From an uncultured Flavobacteriaceae bacterium (GTDB lineage Bacteria > Bacteroidota > Bacteroidia > Flavobacteriales > Flavobacteriaceae): a DNA stretch of 64,000 nt. The stretch lies in the NCBI GenBank assembly GCA_947495135.1, contig CANLXN010000001.1, positions 124,001 to 188,000 of the forward strand, given 5' to 3'. Made by a program: the position numbers and the translations under genes. The notes beneath the pieces were generated by a model that was not told where the DNA came from, did no database searches, and was given only the letters and a program-made list of their open reading frames with translations. The stretch's first letter is position 1. Every line of letters begins with the position of its first letter. Shown here piece after piece: positions 30,729 to 41,283 of the stretch.

Positions 30729-30977
30729 TCAATTAGACGTATTGGGCGCTTCGTCGAACTCTTTTCGTTTACCATCCATCCAATTCTGCATTGCGTTAGA
30801 ATTTGGTGAAACCATTAGTTCTTTCATTTTTTGCATCGCTTCCAGATGGGCTTCATCGTTTTTCTTGAACATCTCCATTCCATGCTGTTTGCTCATTTCA
30901 GCAATTTCCTCGAAAGTATTAGCGTGAAATTCTTCTTCACATGCACCTCCCAATTGTCTGCAAGTCATCGTTTTCAT
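30729..30977 (-). CDS. DUF1059-like small protein
   Basis: MKTMTCRQLGGACEEEFHANTFEEIAEMSKQHGMEM. Confidence 0.65.
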   Translation of the reverse strand: MKTMTCRQLGGACEEEFHANTFEEIAEMSKQHGMEMFKKNDEAHLEAMQKMKELMVSPNSNAMQNWMDGKRKEFDEAPNTSN

Positions 30978-31267
30978 AAAAAATTAGATTGAATTTGTTA
31001 CTGACTAAGATAATAGAAATTTCTCAAGTCTGAATAGTACGTTCTAGAGGTCGTTGCTTGCCAACATCAAATACCAAGCGTTCTTCTTTAAGGGCTTTAA
31101 TTTCCTTTCGTATCTGTTTAAATAGGTAGGCAGCTTATTCTCCATGGTAACCATTCCTTTACCATACACATCCACAAGATACACCTGCTGCTCTTGCATT
31201 CCTTCTTTAATCCACGCTTTTCCTGCTTTTAGATCACCTTTTCTAGCTATGACGAGTTGACTGGCCG

Positions 31268-31684
31268 CTACGGCTCGATAATTAAATCGTCCGTAATTAC
31301 CAACGTATAGACAAAATCTGCGTTTAATGGATCACTTTCAATCCACAACTCGTTAAGGATTTGTTCCTGTTGATAGGCAAGAACTAAATTATTTTCATCA
31401 TCTAATTTGAATAGTTTTAGAGTTTCAAAAGCATCGTTTTCGGATGGAGTTAAAGCACCGTCCGAATTAAAAGAACTGCCTATTATTAGGTTCGATTGGG
31501 TTTCAATCAATTCTTGGTTATTCGATTCGGTTACAAATATTAAATCGATGCTAGAATTGTTCTGAATGGCGTAATCTGTTCGCAATATAATATTGTCATT
31601 TTCGCATTGAGTAGCCATTAAGATAGGGGCGAGGAGAATTAAAAATAATTTTTTCATAGAATTGTTTTCTTTATTATAAAACAA
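31268..31684 (-). CDS. hypothetical lipoprotein
   Basis: LILLAPILMATQCENDN lipobox-like N-terminus. Confidence 0.6.
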   Translation of the reverse strand: MFYNKENNSMKKLFLILLAPILMATQCENDNIILRTDYAIQNNSSIDLIFVTESNNQELIETQSNLIIGSSFNSDGALTPSENDAFETLKLFKLDDENNLVLAYQQEQILNELWIESDPLNADFVYTLVITDDLIIEP

Positions 31685-31843
31685 CTACGATCCTAAAAGT
31701 ACTACTAAGAAATTTGTTTATAACTGTTTGAATAAGAAGTAAGTCTTTGGAGGAACATAATTATACAGATTCTTAAACTATTAATAAACAAGGTGTTGTG
31801 AGGTGAAAGTTTTATGTTTATTAAAATACTATTTCATTATATA

Positions 31844-32359
31844 TTATTCAAAATTTTTAGACATCGCGATAAAGCTAAATACTTCTTTACCAATTTGAAA
31901 TGTGTGATTCCCAATTGCTTGAAACTCATTTTTCTTGTAAAATTTGATGGCCCTTTTGTTGCCTTCCCAGACGGAAAGCCAGATTGCTTGCGATTGTTTT
32001 TCCTTTGCTTTTTCCAAGAGTACCGTCTGTAATTGGAGACCTATTTTTAAAGATAAAAAATCTTTTAGCACATAGATTTTTTGCAATTGGGATGTGTTTT
32101 TACTTTGAACGAATTCCGACGGAGAGTTCAATTTCAGCTTTGCATAACCAACCGGTAGTTGTTCTACGAAAGCGATCCAAAACACATTGTTGTCTTTCTC
32201 TAAACTCCTTTTTATTTTGCCTACCGAAAAGGTGCTGTTGCAATAGTTTAACAAGTCGTTGCGATCTGTAAAAAGATGCTCAAAGGTTTCTGTAAAAGTA
32301 ATACGTCCTAACAAAGCAATAAATGGTGCGTCTGCAGGTGTTGCGATTCTTATTTCCAT
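31844..32359 (-). CDS. GNAT N-acetyltransferase
   Basis: IRIATPADAPFIALLGRITFTETFEHLF ... WLSVWEGNKRAIKFYKKNEFQAIG. Confidence 0.85.
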   Translation of the reverse strand: MEIRIATPADAPFIALLGRITFTETFEHLFTDRNDLLNYCNSTFSVGKIKRSLEKDNNVFWIAFVEQLPVGYAKLKLNSPSEFVQSKNTSQLQKIYVLKDFLSLKIGLQLQTVLLEKAKEKQSQAIWLSVWEGNKRAIKFYKKNEFQAIGNHTFQIGKEVFSFIAMSKNFE

Positions 32360-32567
32360 ACGGCTAACTTTTCTATGAGCACTTTAAATACAATTTTATG
32401 ATCCATTTAACCCTATTCCATTGATCTTCCCTCCAACTGTTTATATTGTTGGGACGAGTTTGGTAGCTGACAGTCCACAATTAAACTGAAGTCCTGTTTT
32501 TTATTTAAAGATAGAAATTTAATGGAGCCGAGACACGATGGTTTTAATTATCCAGTCTAAAAAAGTA

Positions 32568-32612
32568 AAACCTGCTTGATAGAAACGAAATAGTTTCCCG
32601 CAAGCAGGTTTC
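32568..32612 (-). terminator. rho-independent terminator for 32676..33047
   Basis: aaacctgcttg...caagcaggttt with U-tract on minus strand. Confidence 0.55.
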
Positions 32613-32675
32613 TGAGCAGACTTCGTGAAGTGTTTTTACAAGCACTCATTTAATGCTGCTGCTTTTAGAATTCCA

Positions 32676-33047
32676 CTAGCAATTTTCTGTTTGAATTCCG
32701 GTCCATTTTAAAGTCCAGTTCTTATTAATTGCTGTTTGTACTCTTAAGGGGTTCGATTCGTTTGTGCTTCCTCCTGGTATATTCGAATTTGGATCGTCCG
32801 TCCATCTTAAATAAACTGTAAACCCATTCTGAGTAACGTTGTATAAACAGTTCAGACCATTTAAATGCCATTGCCAACCTCCCGGTCCTTCAATGGTTAC
32901 TAAATAATGTGGAGGTGTAGAAAAACCGCAGTTCGATGTATCCACGTTAATTCTCATTCCGGCGATGGGATCGTTGGCGCCTAAATAATCGATCCAGTCG
33001 TTTTGATTTGTTTGCGGTGAAGTGGTTCCTTGCGAAATGTGTAACAT
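32676..33047 (-). CDS. hypothetical protein
   Basis: 123 aa ORF with its own terminator. Confidence 0.6.
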   Translation of the reverse strand: MLHISQGTTSPQTNQNDWIDYLGANDPIAGMRINVDTSNCGFSTPPHYLVTIEGPGGWQWHLNGLNCLYNVTQNGFTVYLRWTDDPNSNIPGGSTNESNPLRVQTAINKNWTLKWTGIQTENC

Positions 33048-33318
33048 ATTATTTTTGTTTTATTAAATTTTACCTACTCTAGTCAATTTTCGGCTACCTT
33101 GAAGGTCAAAAGTAACCCCTGCATGACGCCGTCCCATCTCCAATTCTAGGAGCAGTAGACTCGAGTGGAAGAACTGCTAGTTTGAAGATGTTACTGGAAA
33201 TTACTCTGTGCTAAAAAGAAGTCGTTGCGAGTATGACTAGCGATGAGCCCTTTCAGTTAAATAGGTAAAGGATTTTTATATTAAAATAACCTTAAAGAAT
33301 GTTTTAAGCTTTTAAAAA

Positions 33319-34530
33319 CTAGTTTGAGTCTCTTTTAACTTTAGGAAGCTTAAAGTATTGATTGGTACTATGGGTCAACTTATTTTTTATTTTTCTGAAA
33401 TTTTCTTCACTCGGTTTGAGGTCGATGTATTTGTCTATGATGCTGCTTCTTTTATAAATGAGGAAGGTGTTTTCTGCTTCAGGATTAATTTGATTGAAAT
33501 GAACTTCCGAGCTTTCGTCCTTAAAAGATGGCACAAAGGTGAGAGCCACTTGTTCTAAATCCATTGAAGCACCGAGTTGCTGCAACTCTTGTTGTCTGCT
33601 TTCTCGATCGTAGTTTGCTTCATTTCCATAGACAAAAAATACTTTGAGATATCCCGATTGCTTCTTGCTCAGTTTTTCTAGTAAGAGCAGCCATTCGGTT
33701 ATTTCGGACCAGTTTGGATGGTTTCCTACAAAATATAAGATCCCGTAATACCAACCATATTTACAAACTGGGCATGTCTTAGTGCCTTTATCTGCACCAA
33801 AAGCATGAAAAGGGGTAAAGGAAATAACGTCTTCACCTATACTTCGTCCTGAAGTGTTATAACTACTATCTTTTTTTGGATAATCAGGAATCTTTAGGCC
33901 AAGTACGATGTTGCGCTCACCAATTTTAAGACCTCCCTTCTCCACAAACCGAATCACTCCACTACCACCTCGATTTTCCATTTTTTGTCGACGCGAAGAA
34001 TTTAGAAGTGGGTCGTCGTCAAAAACAAAATTATCTAAATAGTAGGGTTCCTCCATCAGATCTTCTTTAACACTAAGATGAATATGCGCAGGGTCTTGCC
34101 TATTTGGATATGCTCCTGGCCTAGTAGTGTAAATAGAATAAGCACCTTGCTCGTCGGTTCTTACCCAACCTCGAATGTAGCCATGGGTCTGTCCGAGCTT
34201 ATTTTTCGGCATATTTCGTTCCTCATTTTCCTTAGTTGAGTAAACTCCATTTATATCTGTTTGGTAATAATATAGAATGATATTGGACGCGGGTGTTTTT
34301 CCGTCAATTTGATAAACGGTTCCAGTAAGTAAAATTTTTTCTCCTTTTTGTTTATAGGACGGACTCGTATCCTCGGCAGACAATTGTTTGGGCATTTTAA
34401 AATAAAATGGTGGCGATTTATCAAAATCATTACTTAGAGTCTGAGAGTTGGTTGAATAAGATTTTTGATTACAACTAACCAATGCTAGGCCACATAATAG
34501 AAGAAAGACGGATTGAAAAATTCTTGACAT
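33319..34530 (-). CDS. intradiol-dioxygenase-like lipoprotein with C-terminal thioredoxin-fold-like extension
   Basis: LALVSCNQ lipobox; LLTGTVYQIDGKTPASNIILYYYQTDINGVY...GYIRGWVRTDEQGAYSIYTTRPGAYPNRQDPAHIHLSVKE; then KTCPVCKYGWYYGILYFVGNHPNWSEITEWLLLLEKL. Confidence 0.75.
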   Translation of the reverse strand: MSRIFQSVFLLLCGLALVSCNQKSYSTNSQTLSNDFDKSPPFYFKMPKQLSAEDTSPSYKQKGEKILLTGTVYQIDGKTPASNIILYYYQTDINGVYSTKENEERNMPKNKLGQTHGYIRGWVRTDEQGAYSIYTTRPGAYPNRQDPAHIHLSVKEDLMEEPYYLDNFVFDDDPLLNSSRRQKMENRGGSGVIRFVEKGGLKIGERNIVLGLKIPDYPKKDSSYNTSGRSIGEDVISFTPFHAFGADKGTKTCPVCKYGWYYGILYFVGNHPNWSEITEWLLLLEKLSKKQSGYLKVFFVYGNEANYDRESRQQELQQLGASMDLEQVALTFVPSFKDESSEVHFNQINPEAENTFLIYKRSSIIDKYIDLKPSEENFRKIKNKLTHSTNQYFKLPKVKRDSN

Positions 34531-34620
34531 TTTTTGAAGTTTATCAATAAATGTAAGTCTTTAATAGGCTGTTAACCGCTTACTTTAAAGGGAATTGGCT
34601 GTATGGAGTTGAAAATTGGT

Positions 34621-35427
34621 TCACTGGAGTAGGTGAGACCAGTTCTTTCTGTAATGCCGACTCAACCTAACCATTTGACCATTTTGTAACACAGCATCAT
34701 AATCGCCATTACTTCGAGATGTAAGCGTTTCGATTAAATGAGCATTTAAAATAGAAGAACGATGAACTCTTATAAAAATGGTTGGATCCAGTTTGGTTTC
34801 AAATTCTTTTAGAGTCTTGTTGTCTAAAAACTTTTGGTCGCTTGTATAAACTACAGAATACGGTTTGTCTGTTGAAATAAGTTGAACGGAACTGGCTGGA
34901 ATAGGGATAATCTTTGAACCAATTTTCAGTTTTATTTTTTCTGAAAAAGTCTCCACTTTATGAGCCGTTGACCGTTTTGAAACATAAATAGCTGGAAAAA
35001 CGGAATACCATAACAATGCAATATAGAATTGATTTGAAAAAGCAGTTTTAAACATACTAATAAACCGATGTGAAGGCGAGTATATCAATTTACTCACTAA
35101 TACAAATAAGGATGCGAACAATAACAGATGGAGCAAACTAATAGCAATGGCAATTCCTAAATTGAACGGAAACCTTAACAGTTTGTTTTTGGGATTTACA
35201 ATTTTGATGAGTCGGTTTACAAAAACCGTAAGCGGAATGAAAAACAACCATAGGGTATTGTAAAGTAAAGACTCGGATAGATAAAAGCCAGTGTGTTTCA
35301 GTAAACTATAGATATAATCTTGAAGCACCGACAACACAAAAACGAACATTACAATTATGAAGTACAACCGTACACTACCAATTTTTGGTATCCTAAATCG
35401 ATCGTTTATTTGTATGGACTGTTCCAA
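34621..35427 (-). CDS. LytTR-family membrane-associated transcriptional regulator
   Basis: TM segments then YSVVYTSDQKFLDNKTLKEFETKLDPTIFIRVHRSSILNAHLIE. Confidence 0.85.
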   Translation of the reverse strand: MEQSIQINDRFRIPKIGSVRLYFIIVMFVFVLSVLQDYIYSLLKHTGFYLSESLLYNTLWLFFIPLTVFVNRLIKIVNPKNKLLRFPFNLGIAIAISLLHLLLFASLFVLVSKLIYSPSHRFISMFKTAFSNQFYIALLWYSVFPAIYVSKRSTAHKVETFSEKIKLKIGSKIIPIPASSVQLISTDKPYSVVYTSDQKFLDNKTLKEFETKLDPTIFIRVHRSSILNAHLIETLTSRSNGDYDAVLQNGQMVRLSRHYRKNWSHLLQ

Positions 35428-35537
35428 TTTTAACTGCTAGATTTCAAAGTATATATTATCTGGACCGTCTACATAGTTGAATTTAAACAACTATAGCATT
35501 ACTTAATTAAATCATATTCACCTTTTAAAACGTCGTT

Positions 35538-37016
35538 TTAATTAGTTTCTTTCTCCAACTCTGCTATTTTGTCTGTTAATCGGACGTTATTACCAAATTC
35601 ATTCTCTTGGTTGAGTTCAATGGCCTTTTGGTATTGAATAATCGCGTCATTTATGTTTCCTGATGTTTCGTAGGCTTCTCCGAGGCTATCAAAAACATTC
35701 CAAGATAATGGATAGTCGTAGCTATTCAATTCAAATATACGGATGGCCATGTCATAATTTTCTTTTCTTAAATGAAAATAACCAATATCGTTTAAAATGT
35801 CTTCAAAATCAACTGCATTACCCTCTTCGCTTTTCAGCTGCTCATAGGTCCTTTCGAATAAATTAGCATCCACTTTAAAGGAAACTTGCATTAATTTTTC
35901 ATGAGTAAAAGTTTCTGGATTCTTCAGTTTTTCGTCCGCAAGAAATGCTAGATGGTTGGCAATTTCGTCTACATCAAAAATAGTTGTAAGTCCGTTGGAT
36001 AAAAACACAACACTCAAATTTTGTTCTGGGAAGATGCGGTATGCATTGGTTAGATTACCAGAGAATCCATAAGATGTAGCACCTTCTAAGCTAAATTTTT
36101 TCCAGCCAATGGTAAATAAATCGGTGTTATTGTCGAAAGGAAACTCTTCCCACATTAAGTCCAGGGTTTCCTCTTTTAACAACCTATTATTGTCAAGTTT
36201 ATTACTCCAATCTATAAGTTCACTTAGGGTTAGATTCATTCCGTTGGTAGCGAAGTTATAATCTCCTCCATACGGATGTTCAATAGATAGTTTTCCTATG
36301 GCAAAGGGAAAATAATGAGTGGTACGATGTTTAACAATCTCTCTAGAGTCGCTAGAAAAGAAAACGGTATTAGTGGTGTTACTAAACTGGTTTGGAATAA
36401 TGAAATCTGTTAACGACAATCCGCTTGCTTTTTCAATAATTTCATGTAAAAACCAATAATTGGTCTGATTATATTCATAGCGCTCTCCGGTCTTATACAA
36501 AAGATCTTTTGTGAAGAGTTGTTCTTTTACTTCCTCTTTGGATAAGTCCTTAAAATTTTCGAGTGATTTATAATCGGGCAGTCCAGACGAATGTGTTATT
36601 AAATATTTAATCTGAATGTCCTGCCATTCTTTTGGAAGATTGGGTAGATATTTTGAGATATTATCGTCTAAATTGAGTTTCTTTTGTTCTATTAACTGAA
36701 ATATTCCTACCGTAATAAATAGCTTAGTAATCGAGTATACTCTAAAAATGGTAGAGTCTGTTACTGGAACATTATGCTCGATACTGGCCAACCCATAATT
36801 GTTCCGATGTATTATTTTGTTATTTTTTATAATAGCAACTGTGGCGCCCGGAATACCGTATCTGTCCATAACATTGGTAACGTATTTGTCTATGGCATTT
36901 GCTTCAATGGTTTCGTTTGGTGTTTTTTCTTTACCGAGATTTGGGTCATTCTTGCATGAAAGAAATGAAACAGAAAAAAGTAATGGAATTAGAAAAAGGA
37001 GATAAGATTGTTTCAT
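35538..37016 (-). CDS. beta-lactamase-like serine hydrolase with C-terminal TPR-like region
   Basis: SITKLF (SxxK), YEYNQTNY; C-term AFDSLGEAYETSGNINDAIIQYQKAIEL-like TPR. Confidence 0.85.
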   Translation of the reverse strand: MKQSYLLFLIPLLFSVSFLSCKNDPNLGKEKTPNETIEANAIDKYVTNVMDRYGIPGATVAIIKNNKIIHRNNYGLASIEHNVPVTDSTIFRVYSITKLFITVGIFQLIEQKKLNLDDNISKYLPNLPKEWQDIQIKYLITHSSGLPDYKSLENFKDLSKEEVKEQLFTKDLLYKTGERYEYNQTNYWFLHEIIEKASGLSLTDFIIPNQFSNTTNTVFFSSDSREIVKHRTTHYFPFAIGKLSIEHPYGGDYNFATNGMNLTLSELIDWSNKLDNNRLLKEETLDLMWEEFPFDNNTDLFTIGWKKFSLEGATSYGFSGNLTNAYRIFPEQNLSVVFLSNGLTTIFDVDEIANHLAFLADEKLKNPETFTHEKLMQVSFKVDANLFERTYEQLKSEEGNAVDFEDILNDIGYFHLRKENYDMAIRIFELNSYDYPLSWNVFDSLGEAYETSGNINDAIIQYQKAIELNQENEFGNNVRLTDKIAELEKETN

Positions 37017-37146
37017 AGAATAATTAGCTAGAATTAGAGCGGTGGATGTACGTAGGTTAGATGAGATAAAAAAGCTACTTTTTTTATATTTAAAGGTAAA
37101 GATTTAATTGAAAGTAAAGGGGAGTCTTATTGCTATATTAACATTA

Positions 37147-37998
37147 TTAGTTTTCAGCATCCAAGGTTAGCTTCATTTCCAGTTGCTCAATGGTTTTTTG
37201 AAGTCCTATTTTAAGAAGAAACTCATGCATAGAATTGGAGCTTTTATCGACGTTAATTATTGAGCAGTTACAGTCGTATTCGTTTATTAAATGTTGCAAC
37301 AAGGTGGAAGCGACTTTTTGTTGTCTATCGTTTTTGTCTACTGCTATTTGGTGCAGGCGTTTACTTTTCGGATTATAGATGATGTAGCCTATTAGCTTCT
37401 TTTTAATGTAGGCACCTATTGAAATGGTTTCTTCTTTCAGTTTATCTAAAACATTATTAGAATTTTGCCAAGTAGGGGAGACGTCCCAAAAAGATTGCAT
37501 AACGCCCCAATTGTAATCCTGTAATTCACGAATTTCTATTTCGTTGTTGGTACTTAAGCTATTTATTTTACCATTGTAGCAGCACAGATGTCGTTCGATT
37601 TTGTATCCAGATTTTTCATAAGATTTAATAGCTGGAGTATTGTTGCTAATAACTTCTAAAAGTAATTGGTCGATTTCCGCTTCTTTCAAAATAGGTAAAA
37701 TGAAACGGTGCATCTGTTTGGTCAAGCGCGAACCTCTTTTGCTTGGTATGACCCCGGTTCCTCCGTTATAAATAATCTTTTTACCGTTAATGCTATCGAA
37801 GCCATGTAAAATAAAAGCAATTAGTTTTTCATCCTCAAATACTCCAACTGAAAAGTCGAGACGCACTTTATCGGCTAGCATTTTGGATGCTAGTTGTTCC
37901 TGCGTTAACTGAAACGGAATAAAATAATCTGAAAAGGCTTCATTAAATACATTTAAAATGTCGTTGGTCTTGATTCCTTTAAGTGTTTTAATTTCCAT
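37147..37998 (-). CDS. GNAT N-acetyltransferase (tandem GNAT-like)
   Basis: GVIPSKRGSRLTKQMHRFILPILKEAEIDQLLLEVISNNTPAIKSYEKSGYK and second GNAT-like half. Confidence 0.8.
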   Translation of the reverse strand: MEIKTLKGIKTNDILNVFNEAFSDYFIPFQLTQEQLASKMLADKVRLDFSVGVFEDEKLIAFILHGFDSINGKKIIYNGGTGVIPSKRGSRLTKQMHRFILPILKEAEIDQLLLEVISNNTPAIKSYEKSGYKIERHLCCYNGKINSLSTNNEIEIRELQDYNWGVMQSFWDVSPTWQNSNNVLDKLKEETISIGAYIKKKLIGYIIYNPKSKRLHQIAVDKNDRQQKVASTLLQHLINEYDCNCSIINVDKSSNSMHEFLLKIGLQKTIEQLEMKLTLDAEN

Positions 37999-38029
37999 TT
38001 TAACTATTCTGTTTAAGAATGACTTGCCA

Positions 38030-38361
38030 TTATTTGGGTGCTTTTAGGTGTTTAATGTAATTATTCAACAAGCCTTTTATTTGCTCTGCTGCCACAGGGT
38101 TTGCTGAATGTACTTTAAATTGCGTAAATCCAGTTCAGATTCATAAACAAGCCATTTGGCGGCCGCCAAACCATCGGGAGCAATTTTTCCATCTTCACCG
38201 AGTCCAAGATCGTTATCGAAACTAATAAAATCTGGAAGACCATTTTCTTTAATGTAATGCAAAAACTCTTTGTAAGTTCTCACGATATCAAACTCAGATT
38301 CCATTGATTTATCATAGACCATTTCAATGGTTCTGACATCGTCTAAAAACAGTTTCTTCAT
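38030..38361 (-). pseudogene. cyclic-phosphate-processing receiver (cpRec)-like protein, frameshifted near 38107
   Basis: ORF 38077..38361 gives MKKLFLDDVR...FISFDNDLGLG...DLRNLKYIQQTLWQQSK*; +1 frame gives VHSANPVAAEQIKGLLNNYIKHLKAPK*, matching the expected tail. Confidence 0.6.
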
Positions 38362-38400
38362 TTGTTGTAGGGATCTTATTTAAAAATAAAAATGTTTAGT

Positions 38401-39129
38401 TTACAAGAGTGTAGAAGCCGCTTTGATCTTCTTCAAGCCTATCCATTCATGTTCAATATCTTTCATTAATAAGGCGTTGTCAAACTTTACAGAGCCTTTT
38501 GGGAAGATACGTTCATCTTCAAAAAAGCTCGATTGCACATGTTCAACTTCTAAAAGCGATACTATCCAGTTATACGCTTTCAATTCGAGACCATCAAAAT
38601 CGGTTTTATCGGGAGAATATCCCACAGCGCCATCTTCAAAAAAATCTGAAACACACTGCAGATCGTCAAAGACACTTTCTGTATTCCAATGGGTCGTTTC
38701 TTTTGCGGTAATGGACAAGGAAGTATGGTCATCACTTATAAAACCCACCTTATAAGCACCGTCTTTTTCATCTACGGTAAATTCTGCTAAATGATGAACT
38801 CCGGGAAAAATGGTTCCGCCTGCAAGTGCATTTAATTTAGAGGAGGTGTCGCGTCTAGGAATATAAACACCTTCTTTTAGTTCCCCATTTTCGGTCCATT
38901 GCACCGCAATTCGGTGTGCGCCGTTTTCAGATGAAATTCCAATATGCTTTGGTAAACCTTTAGGTCTAATTTCTTTTAGTCGAATGAGACAAATACCTGC
39001 AATACCTTTTCCATTTACGAGTTTCGGACTAAACGGCTTGGGGAGATAATTTTCTAAGACTCCTTTATCAATTTGGTAATTGATTAGAATCCGTCGTTCA
39101 ATTATTCCCTTTATTCTCGGTATTTTCAT
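38401..39129 (-). CDS. DUF2071-like protein (start at internal Met)
   Basis: KIPRIKGIIERRILINYQIDKGVLENYLPKPFSPKLVNGKGIAGICLIRLKEIRPKGLP. Confidence 0.75.
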   Translation of the reverse strand: MKIPRIKGIIERRILINYQIDKGVLENYLPKPFSPKLVNGKGIAGICLIRLKEIRPKGLPKHIGISSENGAHRIAVQWTENGELKEGVYIPRRDTSSKLNALAGGTIFPGVHHLAEFTVDEKDGAYKVGFISDDHTSLSITAKETTHWNTESVFDDLQCVSDFFEDGAVGYSPDKTDFDGLELKAYNWIVSLLEVEHVQSSFFEDERIFPKGSVKFDNALLMKDIEHEWIGLKKIKAASTLL

Positions 39130-39268
39130 AGTTGTTTCAATTGCAACGGACTGCGAAGATGTGATGTTTTGAGTATCGAATGTACCACATAAAAGCAAGT
39201 AGTGAAAATCCCTTAGGGTTTTTAAAGAGGGTTTGCAGTAAGAACCATAGGTTTGGTTGCGATGTTTT

Positions 39269-39739
39269 TTAGTTATTTATTAGATCAATCTTTTCATTCA
39301 CCTTATCCATGAAGCTGTGTAAATATTCAGGTACATTTTCTTTACCTTGATCTATTCTCCAACTTTGTACAATTCCGCTTTTCGAATACTGAATAAAGAG
39401 TCCGCCTCCATCTGCGCAGTCTGGACAGCCAAAGACGTCCATATCTTCTAAAAGAAGGTCATTTGGGAAAAAGGTGATCAAGTCTGCCACTTGTTGAAAA
39501 ATGGCATTGTCTAATTCGGTAAAATCTAAATTTTGGCCAGCATAATTGTCGTTGGTATCCTCAAAAAGTTGGGTGTCGGTCAGTTTAAACGTTTCCACAC
39601 ATTCTTCTCCTTCGCATTCACCATAAAAATGGCCAAAAATTAAAAAATCCTGTTCATTCAATGTAATATCACCATCATCATCGTTAGAGCAGGAGGTGGC
39701 AATTACGGCTAACATTAATATTAAAACTACTTTTTTCAT
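39269..39739 (-). CDS. hypothetical lipoprotein
   Basis: AVIATSCSNDDDGD lipobox. Confidence 0.7.
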   Translation of the reverse strand: MKKVVLILMLAVIATSCSNDDDGDITLNEQDFLIFGHFYGECEGEECVETFKLTDTQLFEDTNDNYAGQNLDFTELDNAIFQQVADLITFFPNDLLLEDMDVFGCPDCADGGGLFIQYSKSGIVQSWRIDQGKENVPEYLHSFMDKVNEKIDLINN

Positions 39740-39847
39740 AATTCGTTCTTTTATGCTGTAGATGTTGAATTTACAAAATGTTGCGTCTATTTGTTGACAA
39801 AAAGCAAGTTGAACTAAGAGTGCTTTGCTATTTATTAAAGATAGAAA

Positions 39848-40348
39848 TTAATTGGGAGAAGGGGTTTGGTTTGGTGGTGCTACATTAATGGTTTTAGCCC
39901 TAATTAATAAAACAATTCCGAAAACAGGATATTTTAAAAGTTTAAATGCCGCTTTTATTGCATACAGAAGGTATTCATCGGTTCCAAAGCGAAGGTATTC
40001 TATATAAGATTCTTGATATTCGGTGAGTATATAAACCGACTTGATTAATTCGATTAAAGATTGGACAATTAGAAGCCCCGCAAAGATGAGCATGGAAGCT
40101 ATAAATAATCTCCGAATATTCAGCGTTTCTTTATTTTCAATATATTTTAATACCCAAAATAGTAGCACAAGAAAAGCTGTAAATGAAAGCACTACAGGTA
40201 ACCAAAAAGAGAGGTGAGAAACGACTCCGTTAATGATAAATATATTTTCTGATATCGCTGCGAGTACATCAGAAAACGTAATAATGGACAAACAGGTAAA
40301 TGCACCTAATCCAAGTTGATTAAAAATAGTAGCGTTGTTGGTTTTCAA
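39848..40348 (-). CDS. DUF2975-like membrane protein
   Basis: Four TM segments, 166 aa. Confidence 0.6.
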   Translation of the reverse strand: MKTNNATIFNQLGLGAFTCLSIITFSDVLAAISENIFIINGVVSHLSFWLPVVLSFTAFLVLLFWVLKYIENKETLNIRRLFIASMLIFAGLLIVQSLIELIKSVYILTEYQESYIEYLRFGTDEYLLYAIKAAFKLLKYPVFGIVLLIRAKTINVAPPNQTPSPN

Positions 40349-40455
40349 TGATTTTTATTTGGAATGAATTACTAAATTACTAAGTATGACGACCACAAAT
40401 ACGCCAAATAAAATAGCTCAATTAATAGTTTGAACCACAAATATAGCGAATCAAA

Positions 40456-40497
40456 AAACTACTATGCTAGTGCCGCAGCAGTTGCATAGTAGTTCTA
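40456..40497 (-). terminator. rho-independent terminator for 40527..40988
   Basis: actactatgc...gcatagtagt with U-tract on minus strand. Confidence 0.6.
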
Positions 40498-40526
40498 TGA
40501 TTATTGTATGGTAATTCTTCTACCGC

Positions 40527-40988
40527 TTAGTCGCAGTCGTTGTACCAGTTATTTCCCCAGGTTCCGGCTGCGGTTCCCATCGAGGTTCCGAAAATAGTTG
40601 TTACCTCTCCGGTGCAGGTGTCCAGAAGATAGAGACCAGCTGGAAGCCCCGGTGAGGATTCCAGAACAATCCATCCAATTATTTTTCCTTGAGGAGGCAA
40701 CGGTTCGCCCACAGGATCGACAACAGATAGTGCTTGTTTGTGGATATCTACCTGCAAAGTAAACTCTGCTGGATCCAAATCGATGATCCCCAACTCATCA
40801 ATTTGATCTCTTAATAACTGACTTTCAAGGTACTCTATGCCCCATTCATTTCTTTGGGTAGCGTTGTCTGGATTGTCATCGCTTGATCTTGCCGTTGTTG
40901 ACGCTACAGATTCCACAGATGTTGTTTCGCGTTCGCAAGAAGTAAACACTAAACTTGCGACCAATAATAATACTAAATAGTTTTTCAT
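40527..40988 (-). CDS. hypothetical lipoprotein
   Basis: SLVFTSCERE lipobox. Confidence 0.65.
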   Translation of the reverse strand: MKNYLVLLLVASLVFTSCERETTSVESVASTTARSSDDNPDNATQRNEWGIEYLESQLLRDQIDELGIIDLDPAEFTLQVDIHKQALSVVDPVGEPLPPQGKIIGWIVLESSPGLPAGLYLLDTCTGEVTTIFGTSMGTAAGTWGNNWYNDCD

Positions 40989-41283
40989 AATTAAATTTTA
41001 ATGATTAATAATGAAGCAAAATTAGCTCTGGAGTTAGTGCAAGAAAACGATGGATGCAGGATCGGGTATTGTGAATGGATAAAGGGTAAAAGCAAGGAGA
41101 TTTATGGTGGGGGATGTGAAACGTGGAAATTGGAACAGGAAGAGCAACCGAGAGAAGTTGTGACTACAGTGAAGTGTTTTTCTTGTTTTTCGGTTGAGAA
41201 GGAATTAGCTAAATAGTAATTACTCAATTTTAAGAATCGCTGTAGTCGTTAATTATATAGTCAGTTATGCGAAACTTTATTTC

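Noticed and set aside
41001-41216. 71-aa plus-strand ORF
   Set aside because: Begins in the promoter region of a divergent gene; no motif; too short to support
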